Positions 1 through 8,456 of a DNA stretch of 9,926 nucleotides are shown here, piece after piece. The notes beneath the pieces are model-generated. The model searched no databases, was not told the origin of the DNA, and worked only from the letters and a program-made list of their open reading frames with translations. The DNA comes from Burkholderiaceae bacterium (lineage in GTDB: Bacteria; Pseudomonadota; Gammaproteobacteria; Burkholderiales; Burkholderiaceae_C), in NCBI GenBank assembly GCA_017999135.1, contig JAGOBT010000075.1, positions 1 through 9,926 on the forward strand, given 5' to 3'. A program made the position numbers and the translations under genes. How positions within the stretch are numbered: the first letter of the stretch is position 1; the number at the start of each line of letters is the position of its first letter.

Positions 1-131
1 CCGAGAGCGCGGCGGCCGCCCTGTCGCGCGGCGCTTACCATGTGCTGAGCCTGCTGATGCCCTATCTGGAGCCGCAATCGCGCGAGCACCTGTTCCAGAT
101 CGCCGGCGCCTACCGCGGCAGCAACGACTGA
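1..131 (+). CDS. C-terminal end of an unidentified protein (5' truncated by window)
   Basis: An open frame runs in from the left edge (first whole codon at base 3) and stops at TGA 129-131, giving 42 residues that end in AYRGSND. The stretch is alanine- and leucine-rich and probably helical (ALSRGAYHVLSLLMPYL), with no motif I can name. The next gene starts 28 bases later on the same strand with its own AGGAGA ribosome binding site, so the two may be co-transcribed. GC-rich third positions and the proximity of the next gene suggest a real gene end. The function cannot be assigned from this fragment. Confidence 0.55.
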   Translation, partial: ESAAAALSRGAYHVLSLLMPYLEPQSREHLFQIAGAYRGSND

Positions 132-159
132 CGCTTTTCCGTTCCCCAGGAGACAACCG

Positions 160-933
160 ATGGCCAAGTGGACCGCCTTTCCCTATGACGACACCAACTA
201 CGCGCATGACGCCGCCGGACTGAAGAAGCACTGGGCCCGGCTGCACATCGGCGACGCCGAGCCACTGCCGAAAGAGGCCGCCGTGCTCACCGCCTGGGGC
301 CACTTCCACGCTGGTGATTTCCAGAAGGCCCATGACGCCGGGCTGAAGGCCGGCGGCGCCGGCATCACCGTGGCCAACAAGGCCCAGAGCATCTACGCCA
401 CCTACCTGGAGAAGAGCGAAAAGACCCGGCTGGCGATGTTCCAGGAGGTGGCTGCCCGCGCCGAGGCGCAGATCGCCGAGGACGCCAAGAACCCCAACGC
501 CCACTACTGGCTGGCCTACGCGCTGGGCCGCTACGGCCAGGGCATCAGCGTGGCCAAGGCGCTGTCGCAAGGGCTGGGCAGCAAGGTCAAGAACGCGCTG
601 GAGACCACCATCAAGCTGCAGCCCAAGCATGCCGATGCCCACATTGCGCTGGGCGCCTTCCATGCCGAGGTGATCGACAAGGTGGGCAAGCTGCTGGGCA
701 AGACACAGGGCGCCGATGCCGCCACCGGGCTGAAGATGTTCCAGCAGGCACTGAAGCTGAACCCGGGCTCGGCCATCGGCATGGTCGAGTACGCCAACGG
801 CCTGGTGATGCTCGAAGGCGACAAGAAGATGAAGGAGGCCGAGAAGCTTTATGCCCAGGCCGCCGAATGCACCGCCGCCGATGCGATGGAGCGGCTGGAC
901 ATCGAGATGGCCAAGGCCGAGCTGGAGGAGTGA
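160..933 (+). CDS. TPR-like helical repeat protein, 257 aa, function unknown
   Basis: This is a complete soluble protein with no signal peptide or membrane segment. The start is supported by AGGAGA at 148-153, six bases before the ATG. The sequence is built of alpha-helical pairs like tetratricopeptide repeats: about 40-66 (AAVLTAWGHFHAGDFQKAHD), 94-122 (ending NPNAHYWLAYALGRYGQG), 145-171 (LETTIKLQPKHADAHIALGA), 186-215 (MFQQALKLNPGSAIGMVEYA) and 220-250. The LxLxP-x-x-A pattern at repeat junctions is typical of TPRs. TPR arrays usually bind other proteins, but the partner is not visible here. It follows the truncated gene on the same strand and converges on the proB operon, so it is not part of that operon. 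The name TPR-repeat protein is secure; any specific role would be a guess. Confidence 0.85.
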   Translation: MAKWTAFPYDDTNYAHDAAGLKKHWARLHIGDAEPLPKEAAVLTAWGHFHAGDFQKAHDAGLKAGGAGITVANKAQSIYATYLEKSEKTRLAMFQEVAARAEAQIAEDAKNPNAHYWLAYALGRYGQGISVAKALSQGLGSKVKNALETTIKLQPKHADAHIALGAFHAEVIDKVGKLLGKTQGADAATGLKMFQQALKLNPGSAIGMVEYANGLVMLEGDKKMKEAEKLYAQAAECTAADAMERLDIEMAKAELEE

Positions 934-1041
934 GGCGGAGCCACATCGGATTGCGGCTTCGGCCCGCCGCCTTCGGCGGCGGCATGTCGGCGCTGCCGCC
1001 ATGGCGCCCTGCGGGCGCGGGCCGGCGCCGCAACCTCGTGC
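934..1041. other. Convergent intergenic gap with GC-rich hairpins
   Basis: This is the 108-bp space between the stop of the TPR-like gene (+) and the stop of proB (-). It holds a stem of CCGCCGCC (964-971) with GGCGGCGG (975-982) around a TTC loop, and a second stem GCGCCC (1004-1009) with GGGCGC (1013-1018) around TGC. Neither is followed by a T-run on either strand, so they are not classical intrinsic terminators. They could still mark the ends of the two converging transcripts or protect their 3' ends. No gene is visible here. Confidence 0.5.
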
Positions 1042-3584
<2,543 letters not shown>

Positions 3585-3620
3585 GGTTCAAAAACTCCTG
3601 ATGACGGGACTGCGCGGGCC

Positions 3621-3932
3621 TCAGACGCCGATGGCGCCGATTTCCAGCTCGGTGTAGGTCTGGCGGTGGCCGCCGTGCCGCTGATAGTGCTTGCGGCGAC
3701 GCATCTTGAAGATGCGCACCTTGTCGTGCTTGCCGTGCGAGACCACGGTGGCTTTCACCGTGGCGCCGGCCACCAGGGGAGTCCCGATCGTCAGGTCGGC
3801 GCCGTTTCCGACAGCCAACACCTGATCGATCACGATTTCCTGGCCCACGTCCGCTGCTATCTGTTCTACCTTGATCTTTTCGCCGGCAGCAACCTTGAAT
3901 TGCTTGCCACCGGTTTTAATGAGCGCGTACAT
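3621..3932 (-). CDS. rplU: 50S ribosomal protein L21, 103 aa
   Basis: L21 is a protein of the large subunit that binds 23S rRNA. The length equals that of E. coli L21 (103 aa). It begins [14 protein letters not shown], and the basic family signature [18 protein letters not shown] spans 74-91, followed by TYTELEI. The start ATG at 3932 has AGAGG a few bases upstream on the minus strand. A longer in-frame reading upstream crosses the promoter region and is not part of the family. It is the first gene of the rplU-rpmA-obgE-proB operon, with a leader of about 80 bases from the predicted start site near 4012. Confidence 0.98.
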   Translation of the reverse strand: MYALIKTGGKQFKVAAGEKIKVEQIAADVGQEIVIDQVLAVGNGADLTIGTPLVAGATVKATVVSHGKHDKVRIFKMRRRKHYQRHGGHRQTYTELEIGAIGV

Positions 3933-3965
3933 AGTTGCCTCTGGGTTGTTCACTTCGATCCATCG

Positions 3966-3990
3966 TCGGCAACCAAGCCAGGCTTGCCGA
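3966..3990 (-). promoter_or_regulatory. Hairpin in the rplU leader
   Basis: TCGGCAA (3966-3972) is complementary to TTGCCGA (3984-3990) around an 11-base loop, and the loop contains further GCC/GGC complementarity. In the predicted rplU mRNA this stem ends 33 bases before the ATG, so it could influence translation or serve as a binding site for a ribosomal protein. Such a function is inference from position only. Confidence 0.35.
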
Positions 3991-4018
3991 TCCCCGGCTG
4001 ACGCCGAAGGAACCCGCG

Positions 4019-4027
4019 ATGATAGCA
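4019..4027 (-). promoter_or_regulatory. Predicted rplU operon promoter (extended -10)
   Basis: The minus strand reads TGCTATCAT, a TGn extension joined to TATCAT, one mismatch from the sigma-70 -10 consensus. The matching -35 position (GCGTAC with 17-base spacing) is poor, as expected for extended -10 promoters. Transcription would start near 4012, giving a leader of about 80 bases before rplU. Confidence 0.6.
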
Positions 4028-4072
4028 GACAGACCGGGTTTGTACGCAGAATTCTCCGCCCGGCTTGCGCTG

Positions 4073-4084
4073 GGTGGCGCCACC
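4073..4084. promoter_or_regulatory. 12-bp perfect palindrome, possible operator
   Basis: GGTGGCGCCACC is its own reverse complement. It sits between the two divergent promoters, about 55 bp upstream of the ispB -10 and about 45 bp upstream of the rplU -10, where an activator or repressor dimer could act. No regulator family is recognisable from it, and GC-rich DNA yields such palindromes by chance at a modest rate. Confidence 0.3.
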
Positions 4085-4139
4085 GCTGTGCGGCGCAGGG
4101 TTGGCCGGGGACTGTCGGAGATCCACCACGGTGCCTCCC

Positions 4140-4145
4140 TATAAT
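4140..4145 (+). promoter_or_regulatory. Predicted ispB promoter -10 hexamer
   Basis: A perfect TATAAT stands out in this GC-rich background. The -35 candidates at suitable spacing are weak (CGGAGA at 4116-4121 with 18-base spacing). Transcription would start near 4152, leaving a leader of only about 22 bases before the chosen GTG start of ispB. Confidence 0.6.
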
Positions 4146-4173
4146 TTGCGACCATTCCGCGACCCGCCCCACC

Positions 4174-5157
4174 GTGAACGATCTCCTCACCCCCGCATCG
4201 GCCGACGTCGACCCGATGGCTGCCGACATGCTGCGGGTGGACGATGTCATCCGGCTGCGCCTGGCGTCCGATGTGGCGCTGATCAACCAGATCTCGCACT
4301 ACATCATCAATGCTGGTGGCAAGCGCATCCGCCCCCGCCTGGTGCTGCTGGTGGCGCAGGCGCTGGGGTTCATGGGGCCCGAGCGGCATGAGCTGGCCGC
4401 CACCGTCGAGTTCATCCACACCGCCACCCTGCTGCACGACGACGTGGTCGACGAGTCGTCGCTGCGCCGCGGCCAGCAGACGGCCAACGCCCTGTTCGGC
4501 AACGCCGCCAGCGTGCTGGTGGGCGATTTTCTGTACTCGCGCGCCTTCCAGATGATGGTCAGCGTGAACCGCATGCGGGTGCTGGAAGTGCTGGCCGACG
4601 CCACCAACGTCATCGCCGAGGGCGAGGTGCTGCAGTTGATGAACATGCACGACCCCGATCTGGCGGTCGACGACTACCTGCGTGTCATCCGCTACAAGAC
4701 GGCCAAGCTGTTCGAGGCCAGCGCCCGCCTGGGTGCGGTGCTGGCCAATGCCCCGCGCGACGTGGAAGAAGCCTGCGCCGACTGCGGCCGCGCCCTGGGC
4801 ACGGCCTTCCAGCTGGTGGACGACCTGCTCGACTACGAGGGCGACACCCACGCGCTGGGCAAGAACGTCGGTGACGACCTGCGCGAGGGCAAGCCCACGC
4901 TGCCGTTGCTGGTGGCCATGGCGCGCAGCGCCGATGCCGAGCGCCAGCTGATCCGCCACGCCATCGAGCATGGCGAGCTCGACCGCCTGCAGGACATCAT
5001 CGCCATCGTGCGCCAGACCGGTGCGCTGCAGGCCACGCGGCAGGCCGCGCGCGATGAGGCAGATGCCGCTGCGCGGGCACTTTCTGCGCTGCCCGATTCG
5101 GCGGCCCGCCAAGCTCTGCTAGACTTATGTGCTCGGTCGGTGGAGCGATCCTCCTGA
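4174..5157 (+). CDS. ispB: Polyprenyl (octaprenyl-type) diphosphate synthase IspB, 327 aa
   Basis: IspB extends farnesyl diphosphate with isopentenyl units to the long side chain of ubiquinone or menaquinone. Family motifs are clear: GGKRIRP (48-54), the first aspartate-rich motif HDDVVDE (88-94; DDVVD at 89-93), GDFLYSRAF (117-125), [10 protein letters not shown] (173-182), and the second aspartate-rich motif DDLLDYEGD (216-224) followed by [15 protein letters not shown]. Small Ala84 five residues before the first motif fits a long-chain enzyme, but chain length cannot be fixed from sequence. The GTG at 4174 is chosen because the resulting N-terminus and total length fit the family (E. coli IspB 323 aa). 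There is no Shine-Dalgarno, and ATG 4216 (residue 15) is the main alternative. tRNA-Pro follows 14 bases after the stop. Confidence 0.95.
   Translation: MNDLLTPASADVDPMAADMLRVDDVIRLRLASDVALINQISHYIINAGGKRIRPRLVLLVAQALGFMGPERHELAATVEFIHTATLLHDDVVDESSLRRGQQTANALFGNAASVLVGDFLYSRAFQMMVSVNRMRVLEVLADATNVIAEGEVLQLMNMHDPDLAVDDYLRVIRYKTAKLFEASARLGAVLANAPRDVEEACADCGRALGTAFQLVDDLLDYEGDTHALGKNVGDDLREGKPTLPLLVAMARSADAERQLIRHAIEHGELDRLQDIIAIVRQTGALQATRQAARDEADAAARALSALPDSAARQALLDLCARSVERSS
5117..5125 (+). promoter_or_regulatory. Possible tRNA-Pro promoter inside the end of ispB
   Basis: TGCTAGACT combines a TGn extension with TAGACT, two mismatches from the -10 consensus. The -35 position 17 bases upstream is TTCGGC, poor apart from the leading TT. 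A start near 5132 would give the tRNA precursor a 5' leader of about 40 bases that begins just before the hairpin at 5135. The alternative is that the tRNA is cut from the ispB transcript. Confidence 0.4.
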
Positions 5158-5164
5158 ACCGACC
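5135..5164 (+). other. Hairpin that bulges out the ispB stop codon, just before tRNA-Pro
   Basis: GGTCGGT (5135-5141) pairs with ACCGACC (5158-5164), and GGAG (5142-5145) pairs with CTCC (5151-5154) around the loop CGATC. The only unpaired interior bases are TGA 5155-5157, which is the stop codon of ispB. The 11-bp structure ends seven bases before the first base of the tRNA and may guide precursor processing or protect the ispB 3' end. Confidence 0.5.
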
Positions 5165-5171
5165 TAACCAT

Positions 5172-5248
5172 CGGGGTGTAGCTTAGCCTGGTAGAGCGCT
5201 ACGTTCGGGACGTAGAGGCCGGAGGTTCGAATCCTCTCACCCCGACCA
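5172..5248 (+). tRNA. tRNA-Pro, anticodon CGG
   Basis: The acceptor stem pairs CGGGGTG (5172-5178) with CACCCCG (5238-5244), all seven pairs intact. The discriminator is A and the CCA end is encoded (5246-5248). The anticodon arm is CTACG-TTCGGGA-CGTAG, so the anticodon is CGG (reads CCG) with G at position 37. The T arm is GGAGG-TTCGAAT-CCTCT-like with the usual TTCGAAT loop. The C1-G72 pair, A73 and G37 are identity features of bacterial tRNA-Pro. CCG is a preferred proline codon in GC-rich genomes. The tRNA lies 14 bases after ispB and upstream of the pil genes. Confidence 0.97.
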
Positions 5249-5272
5249 GTTTCCTGGTCATCGACCGATTGC

Positions 5273-5298
5273 AAGAGCCCCTCGCGCAGGGGCTCTTT
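5273..5298 (+). terminator. Terminator hairpin after tRNA-Pro
   Basis: AAGAGCCCCT (5273-5282) pairs perfectly with AGGGGCTCTT (5288-5297) around the loop CGCGC, ten base pairs in all. The T-run is short (5296-5298), partly inside the stem, then C. It lies 24 bases after the tRNA CCA end and is well placed to end the ispB/tRNA transcript and separate it from pilB. Confidence 0.7.
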
Positions 5299-5394
5299 CA
5301 TGCCCGCGTGGCGCGTTTGCCGAGCGGCGGCATCCCGAACTGGCGGCCGATCGTTGCGGTTCTAGGCGTTACAGTCGGCGGCTGATCGGTCATC

Positions 5395-7149
5395 ATGGCG
5401 CGGTCAGCTGTCGTCAACTGCCGCGAAGCCGCCTTGGAAACTCTGGTCGAACCACCGCAATCGTCGCTGTCTGGCGTGGCCCGGGTGCTGGTGCATGCCG
5501 GCAAGCTGAGCAGCAAGGCCGCCGAAGACCTGGCGAAGTCGGCCAAGGAGCGGCGCATCAGCTTCATCGGCGCAGTGATCGCCTCGGGCGCGGTGTCCCC
5601 GTTCGACCTGGCGCACACGCTGTCGGCGTCGCTGGCGCTGCCACTGCTCGACCTGTCGGCCGTTGACCTCGAACGCCTGCCCAAGAACGTGGTCGACCCC
5701 AAGCTGGCCGTGCAGTACCAGCTGGTGATGCTGGGCCGCCGCGGCAACCGGCTGTTCATCGGCGGCGCCGACCCCACCGACCAGGAGGCGGTCGAGCGCA
5801 TCAAGTTCGCCACCCAGCTGTCGCCCGAGTGGGTGATCGTCGAGTACGACAAGCTGGCGCGCTACATGGAGACGCAGGGCTCCACGGCGACGGAGACGCT
5901 GGAAGCACTGACGGCCGACGACTTCGAGTTCGACGTCACCGACGACACCACCGCGCCCGAGGCATCGGAGGTGGTGTCCGAAGTGGAAGACGCGCCGGTG
6001 GTGCGCTTTCTGCAAAAGATGCTGATCGACGCGATCAACCTGCGTGCGTCCGACCTGCACTTCGAACCCTACGAATACCACTACCGGGTGCGCTTCCGGG
6101 TCGACGGCGAGCTGCGCGAGATCACCCAGCCGCCACTGGCCATCAAGGAAAAGCTGGCCTCGCGCATCAAGGTCATCAGCCGGCTCGACATTGCCGAGAA
6201 ACGCGTGCCGCAGGACGGCCGCATGAAGATGAAGTTCGGCAACAAGGCGATCGACTTCCGCGTGTCGACCCTGCCCACGCTGTTCGGCGAGAAGATCGTG
6301 ATCCGGATCCTGGACCCGTCCAGCGCCAAGGTGGGCATCGAGGCCCTGGGCTACGAGAAGATCGAGAAAGAGCGCCTGATGACCGCCATCGTGCGGCCCT
6401 ATGGCATGGTGCTGGTCACCGGCCCCACCGGCTCGGGCAAGACGGTGTCGCTCTACACCTGCCTGAACATCCTGAACCAGCCGGGCGTGAACATCTCCAC
6501 CGTGGAAGACCCGGCGGAAATCAACCTGCCCGGCGTGAACCAGGTCAACGTGAACGACCGTGCCGGGCTCACCTTCTCGGCGGCGCTGAAGTCCTTCCTG
6601 CGGCAGGACCCGGACATCATCATGGTCGGCGAGATCCGCGACCTGGAAACCGCCGACATCGCCATCAAGGCCGCCCAGACCGGCCACATGGTGATGAGCA
6701 CGCTGCACACGAATGACGCGCCCACCACCCTGACCCGGCTGCTGAACATGGGCGTGGCACCGTTCAACATCGCCAGCAGCGTGATCCTGATCACGGCGCA
6801 ACGGCTGGCGCGGCGGCTGTGCGAGAACTGCAAGACGCCGGCCGACTACCCTCGCGAGGCGATGCTGCGCGCCGGCTACACCCCTGAAGACCTGGACGGC
6901 GCCTGGAAGCCGTTCCGCGCCGTGGGTTGCAACAGTTGCAACAGCGGCTACAAGGGCCGGGTGGGCGTTTACCAGGTGATGCCGATGTCCGAGGCCATCC
7001 AGCGCATCATCCTCAGTGAAGGCACGGCGATGGACATCGCCCAGCAGGCCCAGCGCGACGGCGTGCGCGACCTGCGCCAGTCGGGCCTGGTGAAGGTGCG
7101 CCAGGGCGTGACCACGCTCGAGGAAATCATCGCCGTGACCAACCAGTGA
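5395..7149 (+). CDS. pilB: Type IV pilus extension ATPase PilB, 584 aa
   Basis: PilB is the cytoplasmic hexameric ATPase that drives addition of pilin subunits to the growing type IV pilus, acting on PilC. An N-terminal T2SSE_N/MshEN-like domain covers about 25-160. The ATPase core has Walker A GPTGSGKT (343-350), the Asp box EDPAEINLPGVNQVNVN (371-387, the PilB rather than GspE form), Walker B DPDIIMVGEIRD (405-416) and the His box TGHMVMSTLHTND (429-441). A zinc tetracysteine follows (C476, C479, C512, C515). The ATG at 5395 is the first possible one after an in-frame stop (5383-5385), but it has no Shine-Dalgarno; a start such as the in-frame TTG near 5434 cannot be excluded. I saw no convincing promoter. 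pilC follows after 83 bases. Confidence 0.96.
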   Translation: MARSAVVNCREAALETLVEPPQSSLSGVARVLVHAGKLSSKAAEDLAKSAKERRISFIGAVIASGAVSPFDLAHTLSASLALPLLDLSAVDLERLPKNVVDPKLAVQYQLVMLGRRGNRLFIGGADPTDQEAVERIKFATQLSPEWVIVEYDKLARYMETQGSTATETLEALTADDFEFDVTDDTTAPEASEVVSEVEDAPVVRFLQKMLIDAINLRASDLHFEPYEYHYRVRFRVDGELREITQPPLAIKEKLASRIKVISRLDIAEKRVPQDGRMKMKFGNKAIDFRVSTLPTLFGEKIVIRILDPSSAKVGIEALGYEKIEKERLMTAIVRPYGMVLVTGPTGSGKTVSLYTCLNILNQPGVNISTVEDPAEINLPGVNQVNVNDRAGLTFSAALKSFLRQDPDIIMVGEIRDLETADIAIKAAQTGHMVMSTLHTNDAPTTLTRLLNMGVAPFNIASSVILITAQRLARRLCENCKTPADYPREAMLRAGYTPEDLDGAWKPFRAVGCNSCNSGYKGRVGVYQVMPMSEAIQRIILSEGTAMDIAQQAQRDGVRDLRQSGLVKVRQGVTTLEEIIAVTNQ

Positions 7150-7181
7150 CGGCACGGATGCCGCATCACCGCCCGCCACAC

Positions 7182-7210
7182 GGCCGCGCCACGCGCTGAT
7201 CGGCGCGGCC
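7182..7210 (+). other. Hairpin in the pilB-pilC spacer
   Basis: GGCCGCGCC (7182-7190) and GGCGCGGCC (7202-7210) form a perfect nine-pair stem around an 11-base loop. No T-run follows, so it is not an intrinsic terminator. It ends 13 bases before the pilC ribosome binding site GGAG (7224-7227). It could stabilise the pilB message or tune pilC level. Confidence 0.45.
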
Positions 7211-7232
7211 AACCACCCGATCCGGAGCACGC

Positions 7233-8453
7233 ATGGCGACTGCATCAGCCGCAAGAAACGTCAAGGAACTGGTCTTCGAATGGGAAGGCCGGGACAAGAA
7301 CGGCAAGGTGGTGCGCGGCGAGATCCGTGCCGGCGGCGAAGCCCAGGTCAGCGCCAACCTGCGGCGCCAGGGCATCCTGCTGACCAAGGTGAAGAAGCGC
7401 CGCACCAGCGGCGGCAGCTCGGTCAAGCAGAAGGACATCGCGCTGTTCACGCGCCAGCTGGCCACCATGATGAAGGCCGGCGTGCCGCTGCTGCAGGCCT
7501 TCGACATCGTCGGCCGCGGCGCCACCAACCCGCGGCTGACCAAGCTGCTGGGCGACATCCGGTCCGACGTGGAGACCGGCACCAGCCTGTCGGCCGCGTT
7601 CCGCAAGCACCCGATGCACTTCGACGCGCTGTACTGCAACCTGGTGGAAGCGGGCGAGGCCGGCGGCATCCTGGAGCAGCTGCTCGAGCGCCTGGCCATC
7701 TACCAGGAGAAGACGCTCGCCATCAAGAGCAAGATCAAGTCGGCCCTGATGTACCCGATCGCGGTGCTGGTGGTGGCCTTCCTGGTGGTGGTGATCATCA
7801 TGATCAAGGTGATCCCGGCCTTCAAGGAGGTGTTCAGCTCGTTCGGCGCCGACCTGCCGGCGCCGACGCTGATCGTGATCGCCATGTCCGAATTCTTCGT
7901 CGCATGGTGGCCGGTGGTGTTCGGCCTGATCGGTGGCGGCGGCTACATGTTCATGCAGACCTGGAAGCGGTCGGTCAAGATGCAGATGGTGATGGACCGG
8001 CTGCTGCTGAACATCCCGGTATTCGGCAACCTGATCAACAAGTCGGTGATCGCGCGCTGGACGCGCACGCTGTCGACCATGTTCGCCGCCGGCGTGCCGC
8101 TGGTGGAGGCGCTGGATTCGGTGGGCGGCGCCTCGGGCAATGCGGTGTATGCCGAGGCCACCACCAAGATCCAGCGCGACGTGTCCACCGGCAGCGCGCT
8201 CACCACGTCGATGCAGAGCACCGGCGTGTTCCCGAACATGGTGATCCAGATGGCGTCGATCGGCGAGGAATCCGGCTCGCTCGACCACATGCTGGGCAAG
8301 GCCGCCGAGTTCTACGAGGAAGAGGTCGACGACATGGTCAAGGGGCTGTCGAGTCTGATGGAGCCGATCATCATCGTGGTGCTGGGCACGGTGATCGGCG
8401 GCATCGTGGTGGCCATGTACCTGCCGATCTTCAAGATCGGCCAGGTGGTCTGA
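7233..8453 (+). CDS. pilC: Type IV pilus inner-membrane platform protein PilC, 406 aa
   Basis: PilC is the polytopic inner-membrane protein on which PilB and PilT act during pilus extension and retraction. Length and order match the family: a short cytoplasmic N-terminus (FEWEGRDKNGKVVRGE at 15-30), a first T2SSF domain (about 69-192, with FTRQLATMMKAGVPLLQAFD at 72-91), and a second one (about 272-395, with RTLSTMFAAGVPLVEALDSV at 278-297). The conserved AxIGEESGSLD (341-351) precedes the last helix. Membrane segments are visible at about 172-194, 213-240 and 377-399. GGAG at 7224-7227 supports the ATG at 7233. The stop is three bases before pilD. The PilC assignment rather than GspF rests on its placement between PilB with the pilus-type Asp box and PilD. 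Confidence 0.97.
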   Translation: MATASAARNVKELVFEWEGRDKNGKVVRGEIRAGGEAQVSANLRRQGILLTKVKKRRTSGGSSVKQKDIALFTRQLATMMKAGVPLLQAFDIVGRGATNPRLTKLLGDIRSDVETGTSLSAAFRKHPMHFDALYCNLVEAGEAGGILEQLLERLAIYQEKTLAIKSKIKSALMYPIAVLVVAFLVVVIIMIKVIPAFKEVFSSFGADLPAPTLIVIAMSEFFVAWWPVVFGLIGGGGYMFMQTWKRSVKMQMVMDRLLLNIPVFGNLINKSVIARWTRTLSTMFAAGVPLVEALDSVGGASGNAVYAEATTKIQRDVSTGSALTTSMQSTGVFPNMVIQMASIGEESGSLDHMLGKAAEFYEEEVDDMVKGLSSLMEPIIIVVLGTVIGGIVVAMYLPIFKIGQVV

Positions 8454-8456
8454 AGG

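Larger units (their letters stand above)
3933..4173. promoter_or_regulatory. Divergent rplU / ispB regulatory region
   Basis: This gap of about 241 bp contains no gene. Reading from the rplU side it holds the rplU leader with a hairpin (3966-3990), the rplU extended -10 (4019-4027), an AGAATTCT octamer near 4048-4055, a perfect 12-bp palindrome (4073-4084) and the ispB -10 hexamer (4140-4145). The two predicted start sites are about 140 bp apart, so the promoters do not overlap. Confidence 0.7.

Noticed and set aside
4145..4176. ispB as a leaderless mRNA
   Set aside because: The TATAAT places the start about 22 bases before the GTG, so a short leader remains, although it lacks a Shine-Dalgarno.
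3916..5112. 398-codon minus-strand frame opposite ispB and across the rplU promoter
   Set aside because: Its composition is a shadow of ispB codons and it would run through the divergent promoter region and into rplU.
5172..5300. tRNA-Pro as an integration (att) site of a mobile element
   Set aside because: No repeat of the tRNA 3' end, integrase or foreign-looking DNA follows; conserved pil genes begin soon after.
5299..5394. Sigma-54 promoter upstream of pilB
   Set aside because: GG and GC pairs exist but none has the required 10-base spacing with a convincing TGGCAC/TTGC context.
5404..7254. 616-codon open frame on the minus strand opposite pilB
   Set aside because: It is antisense to a fully conserved gene; the product is H/Q/G/A/R-rich with no domain, as expected for a GC-rich shadow frame.
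7245..8288. 347-codon minus-strand frame opposite pilC
   Set aside because: It is a His/Arg-rich shadow of pilC, with no ribosome binding site or family resemblance.
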